The notes beneath the pieces were generated by a model. The model was given only the letters and a program-made list of their open reading frames with translations. It ran no database searches and was not told where the DNA came from. The translations under genes were made by a program, and so were the position numbers. A stretch of 64,000 nucleotides of DNA from Kordia sp965283645 (GTDB lineage Bacteria > Bacteroidota > Bacteroidia > Flavobacteriales > Flavobacteriaceae). Each line of letters opens with the position of its first letter. Position 1 is the first letter of the stretch. The stretch lies in assembly GCF_965283645.1 (NCBI RefSeq), contig NZ_CBDIPG010000001.1, forward strand, positions 1,364,001 through 1,428,000, given 5' to 3'. Shown here piece by piece: positions 7,991 to 17,312 of this stretch.

Positions 7991-8722
7991 TTAATTAGTT
8001 AATTCCATAATCATTTTCCGTCCTTGCATATCAACTTCATGTCTAATTACTTGTCTCGTATTAGCATCTATGTAATAAGTACTCATAGCTTTATTACCTG
8101 ATATATCATCTGTTACGTTCACGATCCAAACTGTTTTATTCCTATTTTCTGGCATTTTGCCTTTTTCAACATTTTTAATAAATGCTTTTAGTTTTCCTGT
8201 TTTAGCGCTTGGATTGTAATCAAAAATTGAAATCGTTTTTTGATACCCTTTTTTTAATGGAAGCCACCTAATCAATTGTGGATAGATATTACTATCAAAA
8301 TAACTACCTGAAGTAGTTTCAGATATTTCGCTTTTGATATTTGTTTTTTTGTCAAAATAATAACCCGTTACTTTTTCATCAAAATTAAGTACCATATCTC
8401 TTTGCTGATTGTATGAAGAATGGTAAATGGGTTTAAGACTATTTATAGTAGCAATAGTACTATCAACCCATTTAGTTTGCGTATGCTTCATTTCAACAGC
8501 AGTAATAATTAACACGTTATTTTTAACTTTTTTTATCTCCGTTTTAATTTTTCCTATCTCTATTTTGGAAGTGTCTTGTTGGACAAACCAAGTCATTTCG
8601 TAACTCTCATTTTTGATAAATTCTGAATCAAAAGAATTGTTTACTGGTGTCATTGTGGACTCTTGCCCAAATGAACTCATGGAGATAATTACCAATAGGA
8701 CTGTTAATAGGATATTTTTCAT
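7991..8722 (-). CDS. Secreted hypothetical protein (DUF3108-like)
   Basis: A 243-residue protein with a clear signal peptide (MKNILLTVLLVIISMSSFGQ, cleavage after about residue 19-20). The mature protein is beta-rich and closes with TYYIDANTRQVIRHEVDMQG, a pattern reminiscent of DUF3108 periplasmic proteins in which a C-terminal strand pair ends in converted units of measurement-like turns. The assignment is tentative. It is flanked by lipoprotein genes and probably acts in the periplasm or envelope. Confidence 0.65.
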   Translation of the reverse strand: MKNILLTVLLVIISMSSFGQESTMTPVNNSFDSEFIKNESYEMTWFVQQDTSKIEIGKIKTEIKKVKNNVLIITAVEMKHTQTKWVDSTIATINSLKPIYHSSYNQQRDMVLNFDEKVTGYYFDKKTNIKSEISETTSGSYFDSNIYPQLIRWLPLKKGYQKTISIFDYNPSAKTGKLKAFIKNVEKGKMPENRNKTVWIVNVTDDISGNKAMSTYYIDANTRQVIRHEVDMQGRKMIMELTN

Positions 8723-8824
8723 AAATTATTTTTTAAATATTGTGTTAACTAGATGTAGATACGATTTAATTGTCTCTATTTGCATTGCCCATAACGCAGT
8801 TCACATTATTGACAATTATTACTT

Positions 8825-9574
8825 TTAGTTAGAACAATTATTATTTATTAAGTCATCTAAAGTCGGATTATAGCTATTTAACTCTGGAAAAAACAAAAGT
8901 GTTGGATTAGCTTGTGCAAGTTGGACTAAGGAACAATAATCTGTCAATGATTCATTCAAACTGATTCCTATGTGATTAGAAAAAGTAATTCCATCTAAGC
9001 CATCAATAGTTTCTAAATTATCGTTACCAAGAATTAAAACCTGAGGGACTGATTGTAAATTTTCTAACCCATTTAAGTTAGTTAATGTTAAATTAAAAAA
9101 TAAAGAAAATTGATTACCAATAGTCGTTAGGTTGTTTAAGGAGCTTAAAGTTTCCAAGCTATCATTATTTTCAATTGATAAAGTATCTGAAATGCTCGCT
9201 AAATTATCAATACCAACTAAAGAAATAAGTTCAGGATTATCTTTAATTACTAAAAGATTTAATTCTGTAATATTTTCTAACCCTTGTAAAGACTTTAAAT
9301 TGTCATTGTTTAAAATATAGAGTCTACCATTAATTGCTTCCAAGTTTTCAAAGGCTCTTAGGTCTTCAATGTCATCTGTGTTTCTGATAATTAAATTACC
9401 ATTAATTGTTTTGTATCCTTGAATAGCCGGATCCTCTAAGTCAGCCAGCGAGTTGATTTCTAAGTTCCCATCAAAATGAGTTATTAAATCCATTGTTACT
9501 GTGTCATCGTCTGAAGAGCAAGAGATTGTTAAACACACTAGCATGATAATTGCTAGTAATTGTTTTTTTATCAT
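8825..9574 (-). CDS. Leucine-rich-repeat (receptor L-domain-like) lipoprotein
   Basis: A 249-residue lipoprotein with lipobox TISC at residues 16-19 followed by SSDDD. The mature protein consists of repeating units of the type NGNLIIRNTDDIEDLRAFENL / NGRLYILNNDNLKSLQGLENI, about 22-24 residues each, characteristic of the right-handed receptor-L-domain-like leucine-rich repeats seen in Bacteroidetes surface proteins. The C-terminal CSLVQLAQANP cap contains a Cys that could pair with the terminal NNNCSN. Likely a surface-exposed binding protein of unknown ligand. Confidence 0.75.
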   Translation of the reverse strand: MIKKQLLAIIMLVCLTISCSSDDDTVTMDLITHFDGNLEINSLADLEDPAIQGYKTINGNLIIRNTDDIEDLRAFENLEAINGRLYILNNDNLKSLQGLENITELNLLVIKDNPELISLVGIDNLASISDTLSIENNDSLETLSSLNNLTTIGNQFSLFFNLTLTNLNGLENLQSVPQVLILGNDNLETIDGLDGITFSNHIGISLNESLTDYCSLVQLAQANPTLLFFPELNSYNPTLDDLINNNCSN

Positions 9575-9744
9575 AATTCCTATTTTTTCGTTTATTTTTA
9601 ATTCAATTTTTTTGTGAAAGCATTTTTTCTTCCTTTCATTTAGACACTGTGATTGTCAAAATGTTTTTTTAATTATTCAGAAGTAAATACCGTTAGATTT
9701 CATGATATATTGGCAACTAACTTTCCATTGCGATTTGATATGCC

Positions 9745-10299
9745 TTAAAATTTATATCCTAACGAAAATTGAAATACACTGTTTCTAATATCTGGGTTTT
9801 CTCCAATTGTTGTAATACCATGATTATAGCGCATTTGCGCAAATAAATGAGAACCGAAATTATATCCAACACCAACATTAAGTCCAAAATCAAAAGTTGA
9901 GGCATCTGTATCAAGAATAGGAATTGAGGTATTCTTAAATTCTGCCTCGTCATATATCAAAAATGACGCTTGCGGCCCTGCTTCTATACTAAATTTTTCA
10001 AATAGGTAATATTTTATCATAAAAGGAATTGCTATATAATCTACTTTTACTTCAACAAAATCGTTCTCTGAACCTTGTGTGGAATACAATAATTCTGATT
10101 GAAGTGAAAATTTTTCGTTCAACTTAATTTCGGCAAATACACCAATATGAAAACCCAATACATTATTCATGGCTGTCTCACCTCCCGTAAAGTTTGAAAT
10201 GTTAAGACCTGTTTTAAGTCCATAATCAACATTTTGAGCTGTAATTGAATTTGATAATCCTAAAATGGCAATAATTGATACTAGCAAAATTTTTTTCAT
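9745..10299 (-). CDS. PorT-family outer-membrane beta-barrel protein
   Basis: Encodes a 184-residue protein when started at the ATG at 10299 (MKKILLVSIIAILGLSNSITAQ, a good signal peptide); an upstream ATG at 10314 would add five residues. The mature sequence has alternating amphipathic strands (GLKTGLNISNF, FHIGVFAEIKLN, FSLQSELLYSTQG, IPFMIKYYLF, FSIEAGPQASFL) and ends in an aromatic terminal strand FQFSLGYKF, as required for Bam-dependent barrels. It matches the outer-membrane porin/PorT-like eight-stranded family. Function unknown. Confidence 0.8.
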   Translation of the reverse strand: MKKILLVSIIAILGLSNSITAQNVDYGLKTGLNISNFTGGETAMNNVLGFHIGVFAEIKLNEKFSLQSELLYSTQGSENDFVEVKVDYIAIPFMIKYYLFEKFSIEAGPQASFLIYDEAEFKNTSIPILDTDASTFDFGLNVGVGYNFGSHLFAQMRYNHGITTIGENPDIRNSVFQFSLGYKF

Positions 10300-10425
10300 A
10301 ATTAATCTTTTCATAGTTTATTTTTAATTGAAATGTTACTGTAATAGCTTTTTTTTAGTTTACTTTTATTTTTCGTTTAGATATAAGAAATTCCAAAATA
10401 TTCTAGATAATTGTTTTTATTGTTT

Positions 10426-11451
10426 TTATATTTTTCTCAGCTCAACTCTTCTGTTTTTAGCCTTTCCTTTTTCGGTTGAATTGTCCTCTATAGGTTTGGT
10501 TTGCCCAAAACCTTCACTTTTTAGTCTCGCTTCATCAATATCTTCATCAGTAAGTGCCATAAGAACAGATTTTGCTCTATTTTTAGATAGCTTCATATTA
10601 GCTACTTCATTTCCAACATTATCAGTATGACCTTCTATACTAATTTTTAAATCGGTATTTGCGTTCATCATTTTTGCTATTTCATTTATAACAGTATAAG
10701 AATCGGCTTTGATTCTCGATTTACCAGTGTCGAAATTAATATGTAGCGTTGCATATCCTTTGTTATTTATTTCATCTAAAATATCAACAGCTGTAATTTT
10801 CTCTATCGTTTGTTTAAAATTTTCATCTTCTACAATTCCTATAGTTCTTGATTTTGAAGAAACTTGAAAGCCTATTTTTTTAGTTGAAGTTTTAAGAACA
10901 TACATACGAATTGGACTATTAACAACATCTCCAGCATAAAATTCATGCATGTGCCTATATATCGCATTTGGATTGTCTCCCCATTTTTGAGTGAATTCAT
11001 CTGGAATTTTACCTTCAAAAATTAATTTCGCACCTATTGATTTTAAATATTCTGATACGCTTTTGTCAAATAAATAGTGTTGCCACTCTTTGTCTCCGTC
11101 CATCATTAGTTGCATTCTTTGCACTTTACCATCAAGCACAAAAAATGTATTCCCATCAAACATTTCTAACTTATCAAATTCATAGGATTTAGATTCGTTT
11201 TTATCGATAATCATGCCTTTTGGCGGCGTAATGTATGGGTAAGCTCCTATATCAACTTTTGATTCAGGAATATGTTCCCAAGAGAAATCTTTTGTTTCTT
11301 TTTCATTCGAGAATTCTTTAACTGGCATATCTTTATTAGTAGAAGAAACTTCTTTTTCTTCCGTTTTTTGAGCAGTATTTTCTCCTTTACTATTTTTACA
11401 GGAACATAAAATAGCCATTAGTAACAGACTAATTAGGTGCGTTTTTTTCAT
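10426..11451 (-). CDS. OmpA-family lipoprotein
   Basis: A 341-residue lipoprotein with lipobox ILCSC at residues 14-18 and a Lys/Glu-rich linker. The N-terminal half is of unrecognised type; the C-terminal ~110 residues form an OmpA-like peptidoglycan-binding domain with TLHINFDTGKSRIK, ISIEGHTDNVGN, SKNRAKSV and the final RRVEL, including the conserved Asp and Arg that contact diaminopimelate. It probably tethers the outer membrane to peptidoglycan. It lies just downstream of, and on the same strand as, the broken barrel gene at 11608-12171, and upstream of the PorT-like barrel gene. Confidence 0.85.
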   Translation of the reverse strand: MKKTHLISLLLMAILCSCKNSKGENTAQKTEEKEVSSTNKDMPVKEFSNEKETKDFSWEHIPESKVDIGAYPYITPPKGMIIDKNESKSYEFDKLEMFDGNTFFVLDGKVQRMQLMMDGDKEWQHYLFDKSVSEYLKSIGAKLIFEGKIPDEFTQKWGDNPNAIYRHMHEFYAGDVVNSPIRMYVLKTSTKKIGFQVSSKSRTIGIVEDENFKQTIEKITAVDILDEINNKGYATLHINFDTGKSRIKADSYTVINEIAKMMNANTDLKISIEGHTDNVGNEVANMKLSKNRAKSVLMALTDEDIDEARLKSEGFGQTKPIEDNSTEKGKAKNRRVELRKI

Positions 11452-11607
11452 ATTTTAAAATTAAGGATCAAAGCTACTTAATAGAGTCGCGAGTATAATT
11501 GATTTAAATCAAATAATCATTTTTTGTTCTTTTGCTTTATCATAGTTGAGCATAACGCTTTGGCTTGAGAATAGTTATAGGTTTCATGAGTGCATTCTTT
11601 ATTTTGA

Positions 11608-12171
11608 TTAAATTCTATATCCAATTCTTAGGTGTAAATTCACATCAATTTCACTTTCGTCTTCAAGAAATCCAGCTTGTTTTGCAAAGGTGTATCTGTA
11701 TCCAATTCCTAATCCAGTTTCATGGTTGAAATGTTTTCCAATATTTCGTCTAATTCCCCAAGTTGGTATGATTGAAATGTCACTAACTATACGTATGTTT
11801 TCAGTGTTTGAAATCACAAACCAATCTGGATGGTAACTTGTTTTTAATGAAATAAAGTTTCCACTATTTCCGTCAATTCTATGTGATTTCTTTGCTCTTT
11901 TATTGAGGTTGTAATAAAATCTTGGTTCCATCGTAAGTACAAGTGTCAATAAAAATCCTGTTCCATCGTAAAAATCTTCTCCCCAAATTCCGCTGTTAAA
12001 TCCAATTTCAGAACGCAATGCTATTGAATTTGATAACTTCATTTCATTATGTGCCCAGATTCCTAAAAATCCAGTTTGAATACCAAAGATTGATTTTTCA
12101 ACGCTTGCGTTTTGTGATTTTGCAACTAAAATAAGTCAGCAGAAGAGCAAGGTTACTATGATTTTTTTCAT
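11608..12171 (-). pseudogene. Outer-membrane beta-barrel gene with nonsense codon in signal peptide
   Basis: From the ATG at 12171 the frame reads MKKIIVTLLFC, then TGA (12136-12138), then LILVAKSQNAS and continues without break to the stop at 11608. The part before and after the stop forms a normal signal peptide ending AKSQ, so a nonsense mutation, probably from a Leu TTA codon, interrupts an otherwise intact 187-codon gene. The rest looks like a beta-barrel (LRSEIGFNSG, LTLVLTMEPRFYYNL, TGLGIGYRYTFA, final LHLRIGYRI). The internal ATG at 12042 could start a 144-residue protein, but it would lack export signals. Sequencing error is possible. Confidence 0.75.
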
Positions 12172-12224
12172 TTAGTTTTGTTTTATTTTGTGTTTTTTAT
12201 TTAGATAAAAAGAATACTACAAAG

Positions 12225-12290
12225 TTACTTATTAGGCATGGGTGAAATTTGTATAAATCGGTCGTTTTCGTTTTATGATAGATTTTTCAG
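12225..12290 (-). pseudogene. Relic of the 3' end of an AraC-family gene
   Basis: On the minus strand this reads L-K-N-L-S-stop-N-E-N-D-R-F-I-Q-I-S-P-M-P-N-K-stop, matching the C-terminus of the intact AraC gene at 27225 (KSLSNNENDRFLQISIIPNK). One in-frame stop and no upstream homology show that it is only a remnant. A third copy is at 28629-28690. Confidence 0.65.
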
Positions 12291-12353
12291 AATTTAGCTA
12301 GTTTGAAATCAATAAAAGAAAGATTAATCATCGGTAAATTTTAAGATTTTTCC

Positions 12354-12393
<40 letters not shown>

Positions 12394-12423
12394 CTAGCAA
12401 TCGTTTTTTAGTTATAAAGTGTA

Positions 12424-13503
12424 TTATTCTAATTTGCCTATTAATCCCCAACCATTTGCTTTGTCTATCACAACGCAATGAAATGTGTTTTCACCTTTGT
12501 TTAGGTTTAAATATAATTTGTTCGCATCAATATCTAAATGTCCTTGGTATTGCATTCCTTTAGATCTAAACGCATTGTTTCCTTTAAAAATTTCTTTTCC
12601 ATTTAAATACACAATTATTTTATCGCTGTAATCAAATGAAAATATCTTTACTTGATCAATAGTTGATACAATACTATTTGAAGCCACGGCATAGACTTCC
12701 TTGTTTTTTTCGAAATTCCCAGCAGATGGCTTTTGTATGTATTTAGAGAATGGAAGCAAACCAGATTTTTCAGTAGTTACCATTCTATATTTCTCTTTTG
12801 AAAAATTGTTAAAGTTTAGTTTTCCTTCAACATAAGGGAATGCTTCTGTTATGTTCCATCGTGAAATAAAATTGAGTTCTGTATTGGGCTGCGCATCCGT
12901 TTTTGATATGTTAACAGCTTCTTTGTGTGTTACTTTAAAGTTCGAAAAACGATTTTTAAACAACGAAAAAAGTCCTATTTCTCCTGTACTATGTGTTGTT
13001 CTAAGATTGTCAATAGTCAGTACTTTTTTATCATTAACAAAAATAACCGCATTGTTTTTGTTTATTTCAATTCGCAACTTATTCCAACCTTTATTTTTAA
13101 AGGTAACATTGGCTTGGTATTCTTTGTATAATTGCCATGTAAGTTCTTCGTTGTACGTTGGTGAGTATTGTATAGCATCAACTTGATTGGATTTGTGAAG
13201 TCGCATATACACTTCTTCCATTGTTTTTTGTTGCTTTCTGAAAATAATTCCTGCAAAACTTCTGGATGTGTTGGCATATACGTCAACTGAGATCGTTCCG
13301 TTTGAGAAGTTTTTATTTTTTAGAATTACTTTTCCATTTAAAACAAGTGTTTCTTTGTTATCAAATGTTTCAAAAGTAGATGTGCCTTTGTGAGCTTCCC
13401 AATTTGAAGCATTCATAGGTATACTAATCGTATTATTTTGTGCAGTTGCTAGTTGCAAACTCAGCAAAATAATAACGAAATTGAAATAGTATAGATTTTT
13501 CAT
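12424..13503 (-). CDS. Secreted protein with LamG/DUF1080-like domain
   Basis: A 359-residue exported protein with signal peptide ending LQLATAQ (residues 16-22). The first ~190 residues form a concanavalin-like beta-sandwich of the DUF1080 (3-keto-disaccharide hydrolase) sort: SRSFAGIIFRKQQ, VYMRLHKSNQVDAIQY, NKGWNKLRIEINKNNAVIFVNDKKVL, TGEIGLFSLFKNRFSNFKV. The C-terminal part (WNITEAFPYVEGK, IVYLNGKEIFKGNN, YLNLNKGENTFHCVV) resembles a jelly-roll carbohydrate-binding module. The presence of a sugar-binding fold is inferred; catalysis is not supported by any motif I can identify. Confidence 0.65.
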   Translation of the reverse strand: MKNLYYFNFVIILLSLQLATAQNNTISIPMNASNWEAHKGTSTFETFDNKETLVLNGKVILKNKNFSNGTISVDVYANTSRSFAGIIFRKQQKTMEEVYMRLHKSNQVDAIQYSPTYNEELTWQLYKEYQANVTFKNKGWNKLRIEINKNNAVIFVNDKKVLTIDNLRTTHSTGEIGLFSLFKNRFSNFKVTHKEAVNISKTDAQPNTELNFISRWNITEAFPYVEGKLNFNNFSKEKYRMVTTEKSGLLPFSKYIQKPSAGNFEKNKEVYAVASNSIVSTIDQVKIFSFDYSDKIIVYLNGKEIFKGNNAFRSKGMQYQGHLDIDANKLYLNLNKGENTFHCVVIDKANGWGLIGKLE

Positions 13504-13566
13504 AGTGTTAGTAAATTTTTACTGATAGCAAAGATTGAATTTTATTTTTGCAGCGTAAATATCGTT

Positions 13567-14442
13567 TTATGAGGAATATCTATCATTTTGGTAATATTGA
13601 CGATATGAACTAGGTGTAACATTTTCATGTCTATTGAAAAAGCGTGTCATATTATTGGCTTCGCTGAAGCTTAGTTCATTTGCAATTTCAGCAACCGTTT
13701 TATTGGAATAGCGTAATTCCATTTTAATCTCTTGTAGTAATCTGAAATGAATAATTTCTATAGAAGTACTCCCGAAATGTATTTTTACAATTTCGTTTAA
13801 TTGATGCCTAGAAACGTTCAAAATGTTGCAATACGCTTCTACTGAATGAAATTTTCGAATATGTATTTCTAATGCTTCTTTAAATTTATAAAGTACTGAA
13901 TTTGCTTGTGTTTCTGATGAAAGATCATACTCTTTGCAATAGAGTCTGTTCAATTTTGACAACGAAAAATACAAAAGAGATCGGATGATATGAAGGCTAT
14001 CATTTTGAAAATTATTTATTTCTGATATTATTTCATTGAGTATAAATTGAATTTTATCATATGCTTCTTTTTCCAGTTGTAAATATTGAGGATGCTTTGA
14101 ATTGTAAAAATATTGAAGTCTGTATACAAAAAGTTTATCATCGAAAAAATCGGATAAGAAATCATTCTGAAAAACCAAGTGAAAACCTTTAACTTCAGTG
14201 ATATCTATTTCACAACTCTTTTTTTGGTACGGAGAAATAAAAAATAACGTGTTTTTTCCAATAGTAAATGTATTTCCATTTAACTCAATTTCACCTTTCG
14301 CTTTTTCAAAAATAAAAATTTCAAAAAAGTCAGTTGTATGCGGTTTGGGCTCAAAGAAAATAGTAGGATTTGTTTCGAATTTATGTAAATCCATTAGCAA
14401 TTCAAATCCATATTTCTCTTTTTCAAAATGGAAGGTTCGCAT
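13567..14442 (-). CDS. AraC-family transcriptional regulator
   Basis: A 291-residue regulator with an N-terminal cupin-like sensing domain (FFEIFIFEKAKGEIELNGNTFTIGKNTLFFISPYQ) and a C-terminal double helix-turn-helix (residues about 195-288): VEAYCNILNVSRHQLNEIVKIHFG, then KTVAEIANELSFSEANNMTRFFNRHENVTPSSYRQYY. The second helix pair and the TPSSYR end are well conserved. It is transcribed just upstream of the secreted 12424-13503 gene, which is a plausible target. The effector is unknown. Confidence 0.9.
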   Translation of the reverse strand: MRTFHFEKEKYGFELLMDLHKFETNPTIFFEPKPHTTDFFEIFIFEKAKGEIELNGNTFTIGKNTLFFISPYQKKSCEIDITEVKGFHLVFQNDFLSDFFDDKLFVYRLQYFYNSKHPQYLQLEKEAYDKIQFILNEIISEINNFQNDSLHIIRSLLYFSLSKLNRLYCKEYDLSSETQANSVLYKFKEALEIHIRKFHSVEAYCNILNVSRHQLNEIVKIHFGSTSIEIIHFRLLQEIKMELRYSNKTVAEIANELSFSEANNMTRFFNRHENVTPSSYRQYYQNDRYSS

Positions 14443-14506
14443 TTTTTGATTCTTTTAGTTGAATAAATTATTCGTTAAGATAGGTACTATCATTTTGGAC
14501 AGCTCA

Positions 14507-14659
14507 TTAAGTGATGACTTTAATTTCTTTTAAAAATTGCTTTGCGTTTTTCGGTGGCTTTATGTTAAGAAGTTCCGCAATAGTTGGCGTTACATCTAAA
14601 GTGATTATTGTATCAATTTTTCTTGTTGGAATATTGGAGCCAAAAAACCAGAGGTTGCT
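14507..14659 (-). pseudogene. 3' remnant of a type I phosphodiesterase / alkaline phosphatase gene
   Basis: Fifty codons open on the minus strand directly beyond the stop of the next gene read SNLWFFGSNIP, then KIDTIITLDVTPTIAELLNI and KPPKNAKQ, ending in a stop. This is the familiar C-terminal block of PafA-type alkaline phosphatases and sulfatases (variants of VPLWFFGSGI followed by DIAPTLAHLL). No start codon or catalytic part precedes it: the upstream portion has been replaced by the lipoprotein gene at 14660-15232. It is a fragment and not expected to be functional. Confidence 0.6.
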
Positions 14660-15232
14660 TTAGGTAATTTTTCTCAGTATTTTTTTTAAACAGCTAATCA
14701 TTATTCCGTTTGCACTTTTTACAAAAGAAAAATCTTCGTTATCATCGTTATCTATTGATACTTGCCCAATAACTTTCCTAGTATAAATTATTTCTAAAGT
14801 ATTTAGATCATAAACTTCTAAAATGGCTTCAGCAACATTCTTTTTTTCACTGTATGTCTGCCCAATTTTTAATGCGCCTATTTCGTTTTCTGAAATACTA
14901 GTTTTGATGTTAATTAAATAGTCAAATCCAGATTCTTTTTTAATTCTTTTTAAATGATTTTTTCCTGGATTAATCGGAATATAAGACAAGGAAATAGTTG
15001 TTAAATCTTCTGCTTTTTTTAGTCTATCACCCAATTTTTTTTGAAAATTATCATACGCTATTTTAGTAAGCTTTGGTTGTATACTCTTTGGAGATTCTAT
15101 TTCATTTAACAACCATTTTCCTTCCTTAAAATCTATTCCATAAGGAGTAGATTCAATATCGTGCATGTATGAAGCAGTATGACAAGAGGTTAATAAAATG
15201 ATACAAATAAGTAGAATAGATTTTTTCATCAT
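14660..15232 (-). CDS. Predicted lipoprotein, hypothetical
   Basis: A 190-residue lipoprotein (MMKKSILLICIILLTSC, lipobox LTSC) whose mature part begins HTASYMHDIESTPYGIDFKEGKWLLNEI. Translation could begin at either of the two first Met codons. The middle region mixes helices (KLTKIAYDNFQKKLGDRLKKAED) and strands (FDYLINIKTSIS, NVAEAILEVYDLNTLEIIYTRKVIGQV), resembling the small envelope lipoproteins whose domain assembles like TolB N-domain or LPS-assembly proteins, but I do not recognise a family. The stop codon abuts the phosphatase remnant. Confidence 0.65.
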   Translation of the reverse strand: MMKKSILLICIILLTSCHTASYMHDIESTPYGIDFKEGKWLLNEIESPKSIQPKLTKIAYDNFQKKLGDRLKKAEDLTTISLSYIPINPGKNHLKRIKKESGFDYLINIKTSISENEIGALKIGQTYSEKKNVAEAILEVYDLNTLEIIYTRKVIGQVSIDNDDNEDFSFVKSANGIMISCLKKILRKIT

Positions 15233-15370
15233 TGGTGTTTAGTGTATGCAAGTGATTGATTTCAACGTAGTAAGTTTTTAATTCGACACGAACAAAAAGT
15301 ACTATTTTTTTACTATTATTTCGTGTGATTTAGTATGTTGCTTATGTTATTTTGAATCATCTTACCTTAA

Positions 15371-16735
15371 TTAATTACCTTTAAAATGTTTTGCGATAAG
15401 ATTTAGTGATGGTTTCCCTTCAATGGTGAAATTGGTATTGTTACCGTCAGATTCGCCACGACCTTGCCATTCCCAAATATGAATACCATGAAACCAAGGT
15501 TCTTTCCAAATGGTATTGAAAAATGCTTGGTAACATAAGAGTTGTTCTCCTTTTGAAATTTTTGAGTACAAACTATGGATACCATTCCATTCCCATGGTT
15601 TTTTTGAAGTCCCTTGAATAGATTTGTATCCTAATTCTGTAAAAAGTATAGGTTTATTAAATTTTGAACTAACCAACGCGATTTCTTCTGTATGTTTTTT
15701 CCAATAATTTTCTAACGCTTCAAGTGTTGGATCGTCTTTTTCACTTAACGGAAAGTAAGCTTGAATTCCTATGTAATCTAACTCATCCCAAAAAGGCACT
15801 TTTTTGTATTCAGCATTCCAATTGGCCGCATACGTTAGTTTTCCTTTGTAGACTGCTTTAACTTTTTGTATTAAGGCTTTCCATTGCTCAGGTTTTTCGT
15901 AAATAGTCGTTTCTAATTCGGTTCCGATACAGAATTGTTCTAGTTGTAATTCTTCAGCAAGTGTTGCATATTTTAGGATGATTTGATTGTAATTTTTAAA
16001 CCAAGTATTCCAATCTTGTTCAGTTTCCATGTTGATATCAGATCGCCATTTTCCATTTTTCGTTTTGGAGAGCCAAATGTGAGGTTTTAGCATTATTTTT
16101 ATTCCATATACATCACATTCCGCCTTTATGGCTTTGTAGTGTTTTAGTATATTTTTATAACGATCTTCAGAGATTACCCGTAACGATGGTTTGTTATAAT
16201 CACCTTGACTTATGAATGGTGTTAGCGTAATCCATTCAAAATTATTCGTCTTTAATTTTTCAATATCTTCTGAATTTCCACTTATATTGAAGACATGAAT
16301 GCCTCTTTGTTTTTTATCGATATTACCATAATTATTTACGCTGTTGGAATTATTTTCTACAGTAGTATCCCACGTATAGTCTGAGACTTCAGATACTCGA
16401 TAGCTTTGTAGCATCAAGTTTCCAATGTAGAGAATCGCAATAAAAATAGCTGCTTTTAGCAAAGAACCTGTTAATAGACCCTTGATTTTATTTCGTTTGT
16501 AATCGGAAATAATCCTTTTTATCAGTAAAAAAATTAGATACGGAAGTATGGCTATGATATGAAAAAAAATGCTGGTCAACATTCTACCTACCACATCTAA
16601 AAAAAATACAGTAGTAGTATGTACTGAATAGTCGTTTTTATGTAGAATTAGAAGGAACGCTAACATGAGTAAAATAAACGCTGTACATCCGTAAAACCAA
16701 AGAAAAAGTTTTAAAGCTGCTATTTTTATCTTCAT
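15371..16735 (-). CDS. Membrane-anchored GH113-like glycoside hydrolase
   Basis: A 454-residue protein with an N-terminal membrane region of three hydrophobic helices (about residues 8-30, 52-72, 93-110) followed by a TIM-barrel of the GH113 type in clan GH-A. Barrel landmarks are RGIHVFNISG (144-153), IMLKPHIWLS (214-223), FCIGTELET with the presumed acid/base Glu273, DYIGIQAYFPL (320-330), ILFTELGYKS with the presumed nucleophile Glu367, and a Trp-rich end IHIWEWQG. GH113 enzymes are beta-mannanases, so mannan or a related glycan is the expected substrate. The membrane fusion is unusual; topology would place the barrel outside. Catalytic residues are assigned by eye. Confidence 0.75.
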   Translation of the reverse strand: MKIKIAALKLFLWFYGCTAFILLMLAFLLILHKNDYSVHTTTVFFLDVVGRMLTSIFFHIIAILPYLIFLLIKRIISDYKRNKIKGLLTGSLLKAAIFIAILYIGNLMLQSYRVSEVSDYTWDTTVENNSNSVNNYGNIDKKQRGIHVFNISGNSEDIEKLKTNNFEWITLTPFISQGDYNKPSLRVISEDRYKNILKHYKAIKAECDVYGIKIMLKPHIWLSKTKNGKWRSDINMETEQDWNTWFKNYNQIILKYATLAEELQLEQFCIGTELETTIYEKPEQWKALIQKVKAVYKGKLTYAANWNAEYKKVPFWDELDYIGIQAYFPLSEKDDPTLEALENYWKKHTEEIALVSSKFNKPILFTELGYKSIQGTSKKPWEWNGIHSLYSKISKGEQLLCYQAFFNTIWKEPWFHGIHIWEWQGRGESDGNNTNFTIEGKPSLNLIAKHFKGN

Positions 16736-16921
16736 GTTATAGATTTTTTTTCAAATGTTGGTTGACGTTTTAGTCGAATTAAAATTAAAAATCACCCAAC
16801 AAAACTGTGTTTTTTTCGATTTAATTTATAATTATCTGATATTTAATATTTTACGTAACTTTTTTCTATTTTCAAAAAGTTAATATATACATGCAAACAT
16901 GGTTATACTTTTTTGAGAATA

Positions 16922-17281
16922 TTACAACCGTTGCGATGTTATCGTTTTCGTTATTTCAGATGTAACATCACCTGTATGTAACGTTGTCTTATTCTCAATA
17001 AGCATTATTTGACATTCTTTCAAAGATGAAACCCTATGTGTTGTATTTTTTTTAACGATAAAAAGGTCACCTTTGTTCATTGTAAAACTAGATTTTCCTT
17101 CTATTTCAAAGAGCAAGCTTCCTTTAATGATATAAAATAGTTCGTCTTCATTTTTGTGATTGTGCCAAGGAATTTTATCGCCTTTTATTTTAACAAGTTT
17201 TACAAATACATCATTTACTTCTCCAATTATTTTTGGTGAAAAATACTCCTTTATGCCTTTAAATGTATTCTTTATATTCAT
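16922..17281 (-). CDS. Cupin-domain protein
   Basis: A 119-residue single-domain cupin. The first cupin motif is visible as PWHNHKNEDELFYIIKGSLLFEIEG (His and Glu ligands) and the second as KGDLFIVKKNTTHRVSSL. This small metal-binding barrel may be a dioxygenase, isomerase or sensor; nothing in the context decides. It lies 31 bases beyond a CPBP protease gene on the same strand and could be co-transcribed with it. Confidence 0.85.
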   Translation of the reverse strand: MNIKNTFKGIKEYFSPKIIGEVNDVFVKLVKIKGDKIPWHNHKNEDELFYIIKGSLLFEIEGKSSFTMNKGDLFIVKKNTTHRVSSLKECQIMLIENKTTLHTGDVTSEITKTITSQRL

Positions 17282-17312
17282 CTTCTACTATTTTTAAAGT
17301 TAACAAATCAAT

